DNA of 64,000 bases from Mangrovibacterium diazotrophicum. GTDB lineage: Bacteria > Bacteroidota > Bacteroidia > Bacteroidales > Prolixibacteraceae. Position numbers and translations under genes: made by a program. Of this stretch, positions 38,541 to 47,835 are shown piece after piece. A model generated the notes under the pieces. That model did not search any database. It was not told the origin of the DNA and saw only the letters and a list, made by a program, of their open reading frames with translations. Position 1 is the stretch's first letter. Each line of letters opens with the position of its first letter. Location of the stretch: NCBI RefSeq assembly GCF_003610535.1, contig NZ_RAPN01000004.1, positions 62,001 to 126,000 on the forward strand. Reading direction: 5' to 3'.

Positions 38541-38583
38541 GAAGGAAACAGTCTGCCTTGGAATTGTAAAGACTGTTTCCTTC
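38541..38583 (+). terminator. Hairpin after the SusC/SusD pair
   Basis: GAAGGAAACAGTC (38541-38553) pairs perfectly over 13 bp with GACTGTTTCCTTC (38571-38583). There is no long U-tract, so it could also be a 3'-end stabiliser that keeps susCD transcripts at higher levels than the genes downstream. Confidence 0.65.
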
Positions 38584-38763
38584 CTAAATCAGGAATAATA
38601 TAATCTCCCTCAAGAATAGCCACTAAAACAAGTGTAATTGAAATTATTTAAGAGTTCTGCTTTATGCGGATGTTGTCTCTTAATGTTTTGTTGATCAGAT
38701 CATTACTTTGAGTATTTGTCTGATTGGGAGATCGTCTTATGCCTACGCAAAATACTTCACGTT

Positions 38764-40470
38764 ATGAATCGATTGTTTTTTAAGGGCTCAGTATGTCTGA
38801 TTTTCATATTATTGGGCCTAATGTCATCATGTAAAAAGACTTCTCAAGTAGAGTCGGAGTCTGATCTTGCCGTTGTTTTTGCAAAACAACGGGTAAGAGA
38901 GAACAAGCGGGCTCAAGCGGCGAAGATGCCTGATTGGTTAAAGGAAAACCGTCAGATCTTGCATTCCCGGATGATTGAAATGGCTCAAAAGTCATATGAA
39001 GAAACAGGAGTTTGGTTTTTTGCAAGGGGAGCCGGGAGAGGGACAGATGAGCAGGAAACGATGGCAGTATGGGGTGACCTTTTATTTTTTGGAGGGCTTG
39101 AAACTCTTCCAGGCTATTCGGAAAATAATAGGGAAAAAGCTGTAAAGTTCTGGAAAAGTTGGCAGAACCTTGAAACCGGAAAACTTTACAATCCACTTTA
39201 TCAGGATCCTCAAAATCCTGAAGTAAAACGAAGCATGGCTGGTAATCGAAATGATTATTCGGCAGAGGAAATCAATACCAAATACATTCCTTCGATTTTA
39301 AAAATTTTAGGAGATACGTTGTCATTGCCTGTAAATGTGACTTCCAGGGCTGATGCGGGGGTTGATACATTTGATGATTTGTGGGGATGGATGCCTCAGT
39401 GGATGACAAGTAAAGCAGGAGCATATCCATATCAGGCAGCTGTTGAGGTTGACAATGGGAACTTTGAAAAAATACCACAGGTAGAAGCCGGAATGGCAGC
39501 TTTGGTCAGGGCTTATAATCGGGAAACCGGTATGTGGCGGCCTGAACCGCTTGATAGTTTTCCCTGGGAGGAATATCAGCCATCCAGTGGGTTCAAAATC
39601 ATAGCACGTATTTGTGGTTACGCAGGTATGGAGAATTTTCCGGAAGAACTTGTACATGTAGCAGTAGATAATATGCTAGCACATAAAAATGAGCTTTATA
39701 CAGATGAGACAACCGCTCGTAATTATGGAGAGACAATGGCTCATTATCTGATGCTTACTGATTATCGACATGATGAATTGCTTGATGCGATGGAATTATG
39801 TCTTCAGGGTTTTAAAGATTCAATAAAATGGAAGAAAACTGCTTCCAGCGTTTACTGTGTATTTGGATCAGGCATTATCGGATTATTTCTGAATTGGGAG
39901 GATTTGCCTGACGATCTGGCCTTTAATCAATGGTTCCGTTTTGAGCAAGGTTGTACAATGAAATGGCGCTTTGTCGTAGGTCCATATGGTAATTGGGTTA
40001 ATGTAATTCCTAAGAATGCGGAAGAGATATTCGGAAATGAGAACTACGATGTAGGTAAATATGGCCTAAAGGCACGCAATAAGGTTCATTGGTCAAAGAA
40101 AAGGTCATCGGTTATTGAGCAGCAGGATGTAACGTTGAAAGTAACAAATGACGATGTAACCGGGGAAGGTACTTTTACTTTTTCTTTGACAGCGGAACAA
40201 CTTAGTGCGTTACAACAACCCTATTTTGAAGCTACTTGGAGTGGCGAATTTCAGGTTTCATTGAATGGTGAACCGGTAAAGATTGTTAAGTACAATTTGC
40301 CTGATCTCAAGGCTGGCTGGTACATCCCAGAACCTGCTGTTAAAACTTTGCGCGTAGGGGAGAATACAGTTACCATAGAACTTTTAGGGCCCGGGAAGGA
40401 TCAAAAACCGGATGCTCCTTTGTCGAAGACAGCTCCGTTCATCCGTATAGGCTTGATTGATTGGAGTTAA
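38764..40470 (+). CDS. Unrecognised lipoprotein of the polysaccharide locus (possible alpha/alpha-barrel)
   Basis: 568 residues from ATG 38764, with lipobox LMSSC. I do not recognise a family. The central region (about 50-420) is helix-rich with tryptophan-rich turns (VWFFARGAGRGTDEQETMAVW, GVDTFDDLWGWMPQWM, FEQGCTMKWRFVVGPYGNWV) as in alpha/alpha-toroid glycosidases and lyases. The last 100 residues look like a beta-sandwich (FEATWSGEFQVSLNGEPVKI). Position between susD and a Gfo/Idh/MocA gene implies action on the imported glycan. No catalytic residue can be assigned. Confidence 0.6.
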   Translation: MNRLFFKGSVCLIFILLGLMSSCKKTSQVESESDLAVVFAKQRVRENKRAQAAKMPDWLKENRQILHSRMIEMAQKSYEETGVWFFARGAGRGTDEQETMAVWGDLLFFGGLETLPGYSENNREKAVKFWKSWQNLETGKLYNPLYQDPQNPEVKRSMAGNRNDYSAEEINTKYIPSILKILGDTLSLPVNVTSRADAGVDTFDDLWGWMPQWMTSKAGAYPYQAAVEVDNGNFEKIPQVEAGMAALVRAYNRETGMWRPEPLDSFPWEEYQPSSGFKIIARICGYAGMENFPEELVHVAVDNMLAHKNELYTDETTARNYGETMAHYLMLTDYRHDELLDAMELCLQGFKDSIKWKKTASSVYCVFGSGIIGLFLNWEDLPDDLAFNQWFRFEQGCTMKWRFVVGPYGNWVNVIPKNAEEIFGNENYDVGKYGLKARNKVHWSKKRSSVIEQQDVTLKVTNDDVTGEGTFTFSLTAEQLSALQQPYFEATWSGEFQVSLNGEPVKIVKYNLPDLKAGWYIPEPAVKTLRVGENTVTIELLGPGKDQKPDAPLSKTAPFIRIGLIDWS

Positions 40471-40694
40471 TGTTCAAAAAAATCAATTTTTCAGATTTTT
40501 AATTCAGCGCGAGAGTTTTGATAATCACTTGGTTTGTTTTTACGCAATCGGCAAGGAAAATCATGTTAACTGTTTAGAGCCGATTTTACCTTCTGGAGAA
40601 CCACAGGATACGATTCAAGACGAATTTTAATCGAACCACGATTATTGGCTCCAGCATATTTGTCAGTAATTCAATTAGTAATAAAAGTATAATT

Positions 40695-42092
40695 ATGAAG
40701 AGAAGAAATTTTTTGGCAACAACAGGTGCCGCGATTGCGGGCAGTGTTATTGCGAACCCAGCGTTTGCAATTAATACCTCAAAATCAAAAAAAAGGTTGG
40801 CTTTAATTGGGACGGGTTACAGGGGAACCATGTTTTGGGGAAAGTCGATAATTGCAAGATATAAGGATTTGGTAGAGTTTGTGGCGTTGTGCGATATTAA
40901 TATCGGCAGACTTGAAACTGCTAAAAAATACCTTGGCATTAACTGTTCTGTTTTTACCGATTTTGATGAAATGGTGGCGACTGCTAAACCGGATATGATT
41001 ATTATTACGACGGTAGATTCAACTCATCATGAATTCATTATCAAAGGACTGGAATACGGGCTCGAAGTTGTTACTGAAAAACCACTGACAACTGATGAGG
41101 ACAGCTGTCAAGCTATTCTTGATGCAGAGAAGAGAACCGGAAATAAAGTGATCGTAGGTTTTAATTACCGCTACGGACCTCATCCAACAAAAATCAAAGA
41201 GCTACTTACCTTAAATACTGTCGGCAAAATCACTTCAGTCGATTTTCATTGGTATCTGAACACGTACCACGGGGCATCGTATTTCCGCAGGTGGAACGGT
41301 GAAAAAGATAAAAGCGGCACCCTGCTTGTGCACAAATCAACCCATCACTTCGATTTGATTAATTGGTTGCTTGACTCAGACCCGGTTGAAGTTTTTGCAT
41401 ACGGTTCTCTGGAACATTATGGTCGGAACAATTCTTTCCGGGGCTCTAACTGCCGGAATTGCGCCTATGTAAGTAAGTGCAAATTTTACTGGGATATTAA
41501 TGAAGACCCAGTGGCTGTAGACCTGTATGCTAAAAACGAAAAATACGATGGGTATATACGGGATAACTGTCTTTGGAGAGAAGAGATTGACATCTACGAC
41601 AAGATGGCGGTTCAAATAAAATATGCCAATAATGTACAGGTAAGCTATTCGTTAACAACTTATTCGCCTTATGAAGGCTGGCGTATGGCCTTAAATGGAA
41701 CAGACGGAAGAATAGACTCATGGAAAGATATTCCGTGGCGAACCCAGGAACAGATTAATCAGGGGAATTTACATGATCAGGAAATGAAGCAGGGTGAGAA
41801 GGATCTGGAAGATCAATACGATGAGGTGATGGTGATGAAAAATTGGGAAGGCTACCAGCAATATAAAATTACGAAAGCGGGTGGCGGACACGGCGGAGGA
41901 GATGAGCGATTACTCGACAAAATTTTTCTTGATCCGAATGCTGCTGACCCGTTCAAGCATTCTGCAGGTAGTCGTGATGGCGCAATGTCGATACTGATTG
42001 GAATTGCTGCGCGAAAGTCAATTGAAGAAAAGCGCCCTGTTCGGATTGACGAACTGACAGATATAAAACCGCATCCAACCAGGGGTGTGTAA
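40695..42092 (+). CDS. Tat-exported Gfo/Idh/MocA-family oxidoreductase with a Cys cluster
   Basis: 465 residues. A twin-arginine signal (MKRRNFLATTGAAIAGSV) leads to an NAD(P)-binding Rossmann domain (LALIGTGYRGTMFWG) and the family motif VVTEKPLTTDEDSC with the conserved Glu-Lys-Pro. The C-terminal barrel contains an unusual cluster, NCRNCAYVSKCKFYW, with Cys spacing x2, x5, which could bind a metal. Members oxidise sugars or, in GH109, hydrolyse glycosides by a redox mechanism. Export suggests periplasmic action on oligosaccharides with cofactor loaded before export. Confidence 0.82.
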   Translation: MKRRNFLATTGAAIAGSVIANPAFAINTSKSKKRLALIGTGYRGTMFWGKSIIARYKDLVEFVALCDINIGRLETAKKYLGINCSVFTDFDEMVATAKPDMIIITTVDSTHHEFIIKGLEYGLEVVTEKPLTTDEDSCQAILDAEKRTGNKVIVGFNYRYGPHPTKIKELLTLNTVGKITSVDFHWYLNTYHGASYFRRWNGEKDKSGTLLVHKSTHHFDLINWLLDSDPVEVFAYGSLEHYGRNNSFRGSNCRNCAYVSKCKFYWDINEDPVAVDLYAKNEKYDGYIRDNCLWREEIDIYDKMAVQIKYANNVQVSYSLTTYSPYEGWRMALNGTDGRIDSWKDIPWRTQEQINQGNLHDQEMKQGEKDLEDQYDEVMVMKNWEGYQQYKITKAGGGHGGGDERLLDKIFLDPNAADPFKHSAGSRDGAMSILIGIAARKSIEEKRPVRIDELTDIKPHPTRGV

Positions 42093-42147
42093 AAACGTTT
42101 GAAGACCTCTGGTCTGATAAGTTTACAATCGATAAAAATTGAAGAAG

Positions 42148-43260
42148 ATGAAAATAAAAATATATGTTTTTGTTATTTTTTTATTAGTCACACACATAGG
42201 TTCAGCACAGCCGGCCGACCTTTTCGACCCCTCATTCATCAAAGGTTTGATCGACAAGAATACGGCATGGTTTCATGATGAAGTTATTTCACAGGACTCT
42301 GCCAATTCAAGATTAATAACCTGGAATGGAGCTACTTATTATTCAGGTTTGCTGGAAGCTTGGAAATACACCAATGATGAGAACTACTTAAAACAGCTAA
42401 AGGCTGTTGGTGAATGTTTTGACTGGAAACTATTTCCAGGGCATCAAAATTCGACTGCAAATAACCTTCTGATTGGTGATGTTTATCTGAACATGTCCTT
42501 GCTGAATAAAGATACCGTATACTTTCAAGATCTTAAATTGGAAATAGAGCGGATCATGAAGGGGCGGTTTACCGGAGGTGATTCCTGGTGGTGGGTTGAT
42601 GCCCTTTATATGGGGCCACCATCGTTTGCTCTTTTATCGCAGGTGACCGGTGATACCGAATATTTGGAGTTTATGCACGAAAAATGGCAAGGTACCTACC
42701 GTGAATTGTATGATGAGAAAGCAAATTTGTTTTACCGCGATTCAAACTGGGTCTACAGTCTTGGGGATCCGCAAGCCCGTACATCTTCTGAAGGTAAGAT
42801 ATTTTGGTCAAGAGGTAATGGCTGGGCAGTAGCTGGGATATGTCGGCTATTAAATTATCTCCCCGAAAGTCATCCTTATCGGAAATTTTATCTGCGAACA
42901 TTGAGGAATACACAAAAATCAATCGTCAAATATCAACAGCCTGACGGGCTTTGGACCACTAACATCATAGATCAGAAAGATTTTCCAGACACCGAAACCA
43001 GTGGTTCTGCGCTGTTTTGCTATACAATGGCATGGGGAATTAATAATGGAATATTAAGTAAGAAAAAGTATGAACCCCACCTGAGGGAAGCATGGGCAGC
43101 TTTAGTTCGAAATATTGATTCGAAAGGTTGCATGGGGCGTTGTCAAATAGTTGCGCATCAGCCAGGAAACGTGAAGGAGACAGATACAGACTGGTTCGGA
43201 CAAGGGCAATTTCTCCTTGCTGCTGTCGAAGTGTTGAAAATGTACTCAATAAATCGGTGA
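42148..43260 (+). CDS. GH105/GH88-like unsaturated uronyl hydrolase
   Basis: 370 residues from ATG 42148 with a signal peptide ending about IGSAQ. The alpha/alpha-barrel motifs of GH105 are present: TWNGATYYSGLLEAWKYT, GDSWWWVDALYMGPPSFALL with the general-acid-type Asp, IFWSRGNGWAVAG, and TSGSALFCYTMAWGIN. These enzymes remove the 4,5-unsaturated uronic acid left at the non-reducing end by a polysaccharide lyase. No lyase is recognisable in the window, so it must be elsewhere or be the unknown lipoprotein. It follows the Gfo/Idh gene by 55 bases. Confidence 0.88.
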   Translation: MKIKIYVFVIFLLVTHIGSAQPADLFDPSFIKGLIDKNTAWFHDEVISQDSANSRLITWNGATYYSGLLEAWKYTNDENYLKQLKAVGECFDWKLFPGHQNSTANNLLIGDVYLNMSLLNKDTVYFQDLKLEIERIMKGRFTGGDSWWWVDALYMGPPSFALLSQVTGDTEYLEFMHEKWQGTYRELYDEKANLFYRDSNWVYSLGDPQARTSSEGKIFWSRGNGWAVAGICRLLNYLPESHPYRKFYLRTLRNTQKSIVKYQQPDGLWTTNIIDQKDFPDTETSGSALFCYTMAWGINNGILSKKKYEPHLREAWAALVRNIDSKGCMGRCQIVAHQPGNVKETDTDWFGQGQFLLAAVEVLKMYSINR

Positions 43261-43506
43261 TGGTAAAATAGCATATCTCGTTTTGGGTAATAAGCTATTT
43301 AGTAAAAAAATAGGGAACTGGTGTTTGTTCTGGACTCAGGGATTTCAAGCATTCAACTGAGAGCGTAAACGGAAGAATATCCCTGTTCATCCCCGTCTTA
43401 CAAGTTAGAGTTTTCGGTAACACAAAAACGAAGAATCACCGGAATGTGGTGTTTCACTCAATTTTTGCTGTTCGCAGACAAACAGTTATAAAATAAATTT
43501 ATTGGT

Positions 43507-44742
43507 ATGATGCATAGAAAAAGGATGAAAAATCTCTTTATCACAGGAGTTGCAGCTCTTTTATCACTGTCAACTTATGCTCAAGAAACGATAGAAGGAT
43601 TGTTCTATTACGACAATAGCCCGATATCGATAGAAATAGAAAATGGTAGAATAAAACAGATAAAGAGGCTAAAAGAGGTTTCGAAAGATTTTCCGCAGCT
43701 GTACATAGCTCCGGGGTTTATTGATAATCAGGTAAATGGTTTCGCCGGGGTTTCATTTGCTTTTGGTGGGAGTGATTTAACATACGAAGGAGTTGAAAAG
43801 GCTACTATCGCACTGTGGAAAACCGGCGTCACCAGCTATTTACCAACGCTGACTACAAATACAAAAGAGTTATTAATAAAAAACCTGAGTATTTTATCAA
43901 GGGCTTCGGAAAGCGAAAGATTATTGGGCTCAATTCCCGGGTTCCATTTAGAAGGCCCATATATTAATCCTGAAGACGGTTACCGAGGTGCACATCCAGT
44001 GAAATATGTAAGACTGCCCGATTGGGAGGAATTTGTGCAGTTAAACGAAGCTGCAAATGATAAAATCTTACAAATTACGATAGCGCCTGAAATGGATCGG
44101 GCACTCGATTTCATTTCAAACTGTACCGAAGCAGGTGTTGTTGTTGCTTTGGGGCATCATAATGCTCCATCAGAAATTGTTAGTCAGGCTATTGATAGGG
44201 GAGCTAAAATTGCAACTCATCTTGGAAATGGGGCTGCTAATATGGTTAACCGTCATCAAAATCCTTTTTGGTCGCAATTGGCAGATGATCGTTTTATGGT
44301 TAGTATTATTTGTGATGGCTTTCACCTTTTACCCGAAGAGATCAAAACTTTTTATAAAGCAAAAGGGATCGATAAAACAATCTTAACATCAGATGTAACA
44401 AGTTACGCGGCACTGGATCCTGGGGTATATCATACTCAAACGGGGGAAATCATCGAATTGACAGAAGAAGGAATGTTGCGATATCCTGAGCAAAAAGTAT
44501 TGTATGGCTCGGCGTCTCCAATAACCAAAGGTGTTGGTCATATTATTGATGTAACAGGCTGTACGCTAGCAGATGCTGTTCAAATGGCAAGCACAAATCC
44601 AGCCAATTTGTATGGTTTATCTGATCGGGGAATACTGGAGCCCGGCAAACGCGCTGATATAATTTTATTCAAAATGGAGAATAACCAGTTGCAAATTCAG
44701 AAAACGTATGTCCAAGGTAAATTAGTCTATCAGGCTGAATGA
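43507..44742 (+). CDS. NagA-like amidohydrolase with an export signal
   Basis: 411 residues. The amidohydrolase core of N-acetylglucosamine-6-phosphate deacetylase is present: YIAPGFIDNQVNGFAGVSF, FHLEGPYINPEDGYRGAH, GHHNAPSEIVSQAIDRGAK, HLGNGAANMV, CDGFHLLPEE and the catalytic Asp of ILTSDVTSY. Unusually, residues 1-25 (KNLFITGVAALLSLSTYAQ) form a typical cleavable signal peptide. NagA is normally cytoplasmic, and its substrate is phosphorylated inside the cell. The adjacent NagB-like gene supports an amino-sugar role; the acting compartment is open. Confidence 0.82.
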   Translation: MMHRKRMKNLFITGVAALLSLSTYAQETIEGLFYYDNSPISIEIENGRIKQIKRLKEVSKDFPQLYIAPGFIDNQVNGFAGVSFAFGGSDLTYEGVEKATIALWKTGVTSYLPTLTTNTKELLIKNLSILSRASESERLLGSIPGFHLEGPYINPEDGYRGAHPVKYVRLPDWEEFVQLNEAANDKILQITIAPEMDRALDFISNCTEAGVVVALGHHNAPSEIVSQAIDRGAKIATHLGNGAANMVNRHQNPFWSQLADDRFMVSIICDGFHLLPEEIKTFYKAKGIDKTILTSDVTSYAALDPGVYHTQTGEIIELTEEGMLRYPEQKVLYGSASPITKGVGHIIDVTGCTLADAVQMASTNPANLYGLSDRGILEPGKRADIILFKMENNQLQIQKTYVQGKLVYQAE

Positions 44743-44754
44743 GTCGATCATAAG

Positions 44755-45996
44755 ATGAAAAATAAAGTAGTTAAAAAAATACTAATGGCCCTGGCATCAG
44801 TTGGGCCGGGCTTATTTCTGATTGGTTACAATATAGGAACCGGAAGTGTAACAACGATGGCTAAAACAGGTGCAGAGTATGGCATGGAATTGTTTTGGGC
44901 ACTTGTGTTATCCTGCATTTTTACATTTATCCTGATGGTAGCCTATGGAAAAGTTACATTGGTTTCTGGTAACACCGCTCTTTCGAATATCAAAAAAGAG
45001 TTTAAGTATGGATGGATACTTGCTTTGTATATCCTAATTGCGCTAATAATTGGTGAATTGCTGGCTTTAATGGGAGTTATGGGTATAGTCGCTGATTTGT
45101 TGCAAGAAGCTTTTCGTCTGTTAAAGAACGACTTTCTGGTTGATAGGTGGGTGATTATTTTGATCCTGGCAGCGGGTTTATACCTATTGCTTCTGTATGG
45201 GCAATACAAAACTTTCGAGAAAGTTTTGACGGTGTTTGTGATTTTCATGGGGTTGGCTTTCATTGTCGTATTTTTTATGGTCAAACCCGATTTTTCAGTA
45301 ATTGCCCGTGGGCTAATTCCTGGAATGCCTAATCAAAGTGGAGCCTTTGGTTTGGCTGCTGCAATTGCAGGGACTACTTGTTCTGCAGCGGTTTTCATAA
45401 TACGAAGCACTGTCGTAGCAGAAAAGGGGTGGACTATTCAAAACTTAAAAGATGAGAAGAAGGATGCTTTTGTGTCTGCGTCCGTCATGTTGTTGTTAAG
45501 TGGGGTAATTATGGCTGTTGCCGCAGGAACTCTACATGTAATGGGGTTGAAACTTGAGAATACCGTTGAAATGATCCACCTATTTGAACCGATCGGGGGG
45601 GATATTGCAGTTCTTATATTAATACTTGGTATAGTCGGGGCTGGGCTCTCGACAATCTTTCCAATCGTTTTAATTGCACCCTGGTTAATTGCAGATTATT
45701 CTGGTAAGCCACGTAATATTCATTCGAAACAATCGCGTACGTTGATCCTTTTGGCGATGCTGTTTGCTTTCGGTACCGTTTTCCTGAATCAACGGCCTCC
45801 GGCATTGATGATTTTCTCCCAAGCATTTCAGGCAGTTATTCTTCCGGCGGTGGCTGTTCCCGTATTATTACTTCTTAATCGTAAAGAGTTTATGGGGAAA
45901 TATAAGGCATCGGTTTGGGAGAATCTTGGAATTGGGGCTGTCGTGCTATTTTCACTAGTAACCACATGGTTCGCTATCTCAGAACTGCTATTTTGA
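44755..45996 (+). CDS. Nramp-superfamily transporter lacking the metal-binding motifs
   Basis: 413 residues with about 11 membrane helices in the Nramp/SLC11 pattern (start GPGLFLIGYNIGTGSVTTM). The canonical metal ligands are replaced: helix 1 Asp-Pro-Gly-Asn reads NIGTG (residues 26-30), and the helix 6 Met-Pro-His block reads AGTTCSAAVF (about 203-212). It is therefore unlikely to carry Mn or Fe in the usual way. Lying 12 bases after the NagA-like gene and just before NagB, it may import an amino sugar or related organic substrate (inference). Confidence 0.78.
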   Translation: MKNKVVKKILMALASVGPGLFLIGYNIGTGSVTTMAKTGAEYGMELFWALVLSCIFTFILMVAYGKVTLVSGNTALSNIKKEFKYGWILALYILIALIIGELLALMGVMGIVADLLQEAFRLLKNDFLVDRWVIILILAAGLYLLLLYGQYKTFEKVLTVFVIFMGLAFIVVFFMVKPDFSVIARGLIPGMPNQSGAFGLAAAIAGTTCSAAVFIIRSTVVAEKGWTIQNLKDEKKDAFVSASVMLLLSGVIMAVAAGTLHVMGLKLENTVEMIHLFEPIGGDIAVLILILGIVGAGLSTIFPIVLIAPWLIADYSGKPRNIHSKQSRTLILLAMLFAFGTVFLNQRPPALMIFSQAFQAVILPAVAVPVLLLLNRKEFMGKYKASVWENLGIGAVVLFSLVTTWFAISELLF

Positions 45997-46077
45997 AGGA
46001 GTTGGGAATAAAGCGGCGTGTATTGTGATCTAGTATTCGGTGTAAATATGTTAAGTATAAATCTAAATATAAAACAA

Positions 46078-46845
46078 ATGAATGAAGTTAAAGAACAGAA
46101 AGTTGAGAATCTTAGTGTAAATATTTATCAAAGTGTTAGTGAATTAGGCGTAGCATCTGCGAAATTTGTAGCCGAAAAGTTAAACAGTGCGATTCTGAAA
46201 AAAGGAGAAGCTAATTTAATTTTGGCCACTGGTGCATCTCAATTTTCTTTTATTCAATGTCTTAAGAACGAGATTATTGATTGGAGTAAAATAACAGTTT
46301 TTCATCTTGATGAATATGAAGGCATAAGCGATAATCATCCAGCCAGTTTCAGGAAGTATTTGAAGGAGCGGATACTTGAGCAAGTTCAGCCAAAACAAGT
46401 ACACTATCTGCATGGAGATGCGCCGGATGTAGAAGCTGAAATATTGAAGTATGAAAATTTGCTCAAAGATACTGTTATTGATGTTGCGTGTATTGGGATA
46501 GGGGAAAATGGGCACATTGCATTTAACGATCCGCCTGTAGCTGATTTTAACGACCCATATTTGGTGAAAGTTGTAGAACTAGATGAAGCGTGCCGTAGAC
46601 AACAACTCGGAGAAGGTTGGTTTTCTACATTCGAGGAGGTTCCAACACATGCGCTTTCTCTTACTATTCCAGCCATTATGCGTTGTGATACGATTAGTTG
46701 TGCTGTGCCTGACGCAAGGAAAGCTCAAGCTGTATATGACACGTTGAACGCAGAGGTTTCTACTGCTTATCCTTCAACTATTCTTCGAAAACATAATGAT
46801 TGTGTACTTTTTCTCGATTCATTTTCAGCATCACTGTTAAAATAG
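46078..46845 (+). CDS. nagB: NagB-like glucosamine-6-phosphate deaminase/isomerase
   Basis: 255 residues from ATG 46078 (MNEVKEQKVENLS). The frame is open to 46018, but that extension is not conserved-looking. NagB motifs: LILATGASQFSFI (phosphate loop), TVFHLDEYEGISDNHPASF with the catalytic Asp, and GIGENGHIAFNDPP with the catalytic His. The enzyme converts glucosamine-6-phosphate to fructose-6-phosphate and ammonia, after deacetylation by NagA. The order nagA, transporter, nagB is compact enough for one transcript, and a terminator follows. Confidence 0.9.
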   Translation: MNEVKEQKVENLSVNIYQSVSELGVASAKFVAEKLNSAILKKGEANLILATGASQFSFIQCLKNEIIDWSKITVFHLDEYEGISDNHPASFRKYLKERILEQVQPKQVHYLHGDAPDVEAEILKYENLLKDTVIDVACIGIGENGHIAFNDPPVADFNDPYLVKVVELDEACRRQQLGEGWFSTFEEVPTHALSLTIPAIMRCDTISCAVPDARKAQAVYDTLNAEVSTAYPSTILRKHNDCVLFLDSFSASLLK

Positions 46846-46995
46846 GCAATCTTGCTATAGACTGCTAGCTTTCACACAAGTCTTCGAGTCTTGTAAAACT
46901 AACTTTCGCTGGTTAAAGGGGTTCGATGTTGTTTATTTGAAAAGCAAGAAATACGATTGCATATACCATTATGTGCATTATTGATTTGGTTTATG

Positions 46996-47025
46996 ATGAA
47001 TGCTGAATTCCGTTTCAGCATTCAT
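46996..47025 (+). terminator. Rho-independent terminator after nagB
   Basis: ATGAATGCTGAA (46996-47007) pairs perfectly over 12 bp with TTCAGCATTCAT (47014-47025), 6-base loop, followed by TGTTTTTT. It ends the amino-sugar operon. The stretch 46846-47177 otherwise holds no gene. Confidence 0.85.
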
Positions 47026-47177
47026 TGTTTTTTACAATGAGAGTAAAGGATTCTTAAATTTTTTTGTGTCTAAATGTTCGGTTTGGAAGATTATAATTTA
47101 CAAATTTTGTTTTTCCGGAGTAGAAGTGAACACGATTGATTAATTTTTTTATATTCGTCAAACATTACTGTGTAGCA

Positions 47178-47768
47178 ATGAGATCGAATGAACATACTTT
47201 GGATTATGAGTTAGTTGAAAAATTTTGCAATGGAGACATTGATGCGTTCGATCAAATTTTCTCGAAGTATGGAGACAGACTATTTGGATTTGCGTTGGGG
47301 TATTTGAAGTCTAAAGAAGAAACTGAAGAGTTGGTTCAGGATGTATTTTTGAAGATATGGGAAAACAGAAAGAACTTAAAAAAAGAAGCTTCTTTAAAAT
47401 CGTATCTTTTTACTATCGCATATCATAATATATGTCTGCATTTTCGGAAAAAGAGAAGGCATACCAGATTTCTTCTAGAAAAAAGTATCTCCGAAAATAA
47501 CATTGTTGATCTGGAAGAGCAATTGGAATACAGAGCGACAATTGAAGAACTGGATAAGCTTATCGACAAATTACCGGCAAAACAAAAGGCCATTTTTATA
47601 AAAAGCCGGAAAGAAGGGAAATCTACGCGAGAGATTGCCAAAGAAATGAATCTCGCTCCCGGTACCGTTGACAATAATATCTCAGCTGCCATTAAGTTCC
47701 TACGTCAGCATATTTCACCCAACAACCTTGGCATGTTACTATTCTTTGCAATTTTTATCACAGAATAA
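47178..47768 (+). CDS. ECF-type RNA polymerase sigma factor
   Basis: 196 residues from ATG 47178. Region 2 is YGDRLFGFALGYLKSKEETEELVQDVFLKIWENR-like (about 30-65). Region 4 holds LPAKQKAIFIKSRKEG and the helix-turn-helix KSTREIAKEMNLAPGTVDNNI (about 140-180). A short hydrophobic C-terminus (MLLFFAIFI) is typical of the Bacteroidota polysaccharide-locus subgroup. Its FecR partner normally follows directly, but here the nearest FecR is 14 kb upstream (32335). The same 33-base motif after this gene and before FecR links the two. Confidence 0.93.
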   Translation: MRSNEHTLDYELVEKFCNGDIDAFDQIFSKYGDRLFGFALGYLKSKEETEELVQDVFLKIWENRKNLKKEASLKSYLFTIAYHNICLHFRKKRRHTRFLLEKSISENNIVDLEEQLEYRATIEELDKLIDKLPAKQKAIFIKSRKEGKSTREIAKEMNLAPGTVDNNISAAIKFLRQHISPNNLGMLLFFAIFITE

Positions 47769-47835
47769 GCTCGGCTAAAGTAGAATCTCTCTCTCGGGTC
47801 ATTTTAGATCTCGACAAAAAAACTTCCTTTTTCCC

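Noticed and set aside
46018-46077. Longer N-terminus for the NagB-like protein
   Set aside because: NagB proteins start close to the phosphate loop; the extra 20 residues precede a well-placed ATG at 46078.
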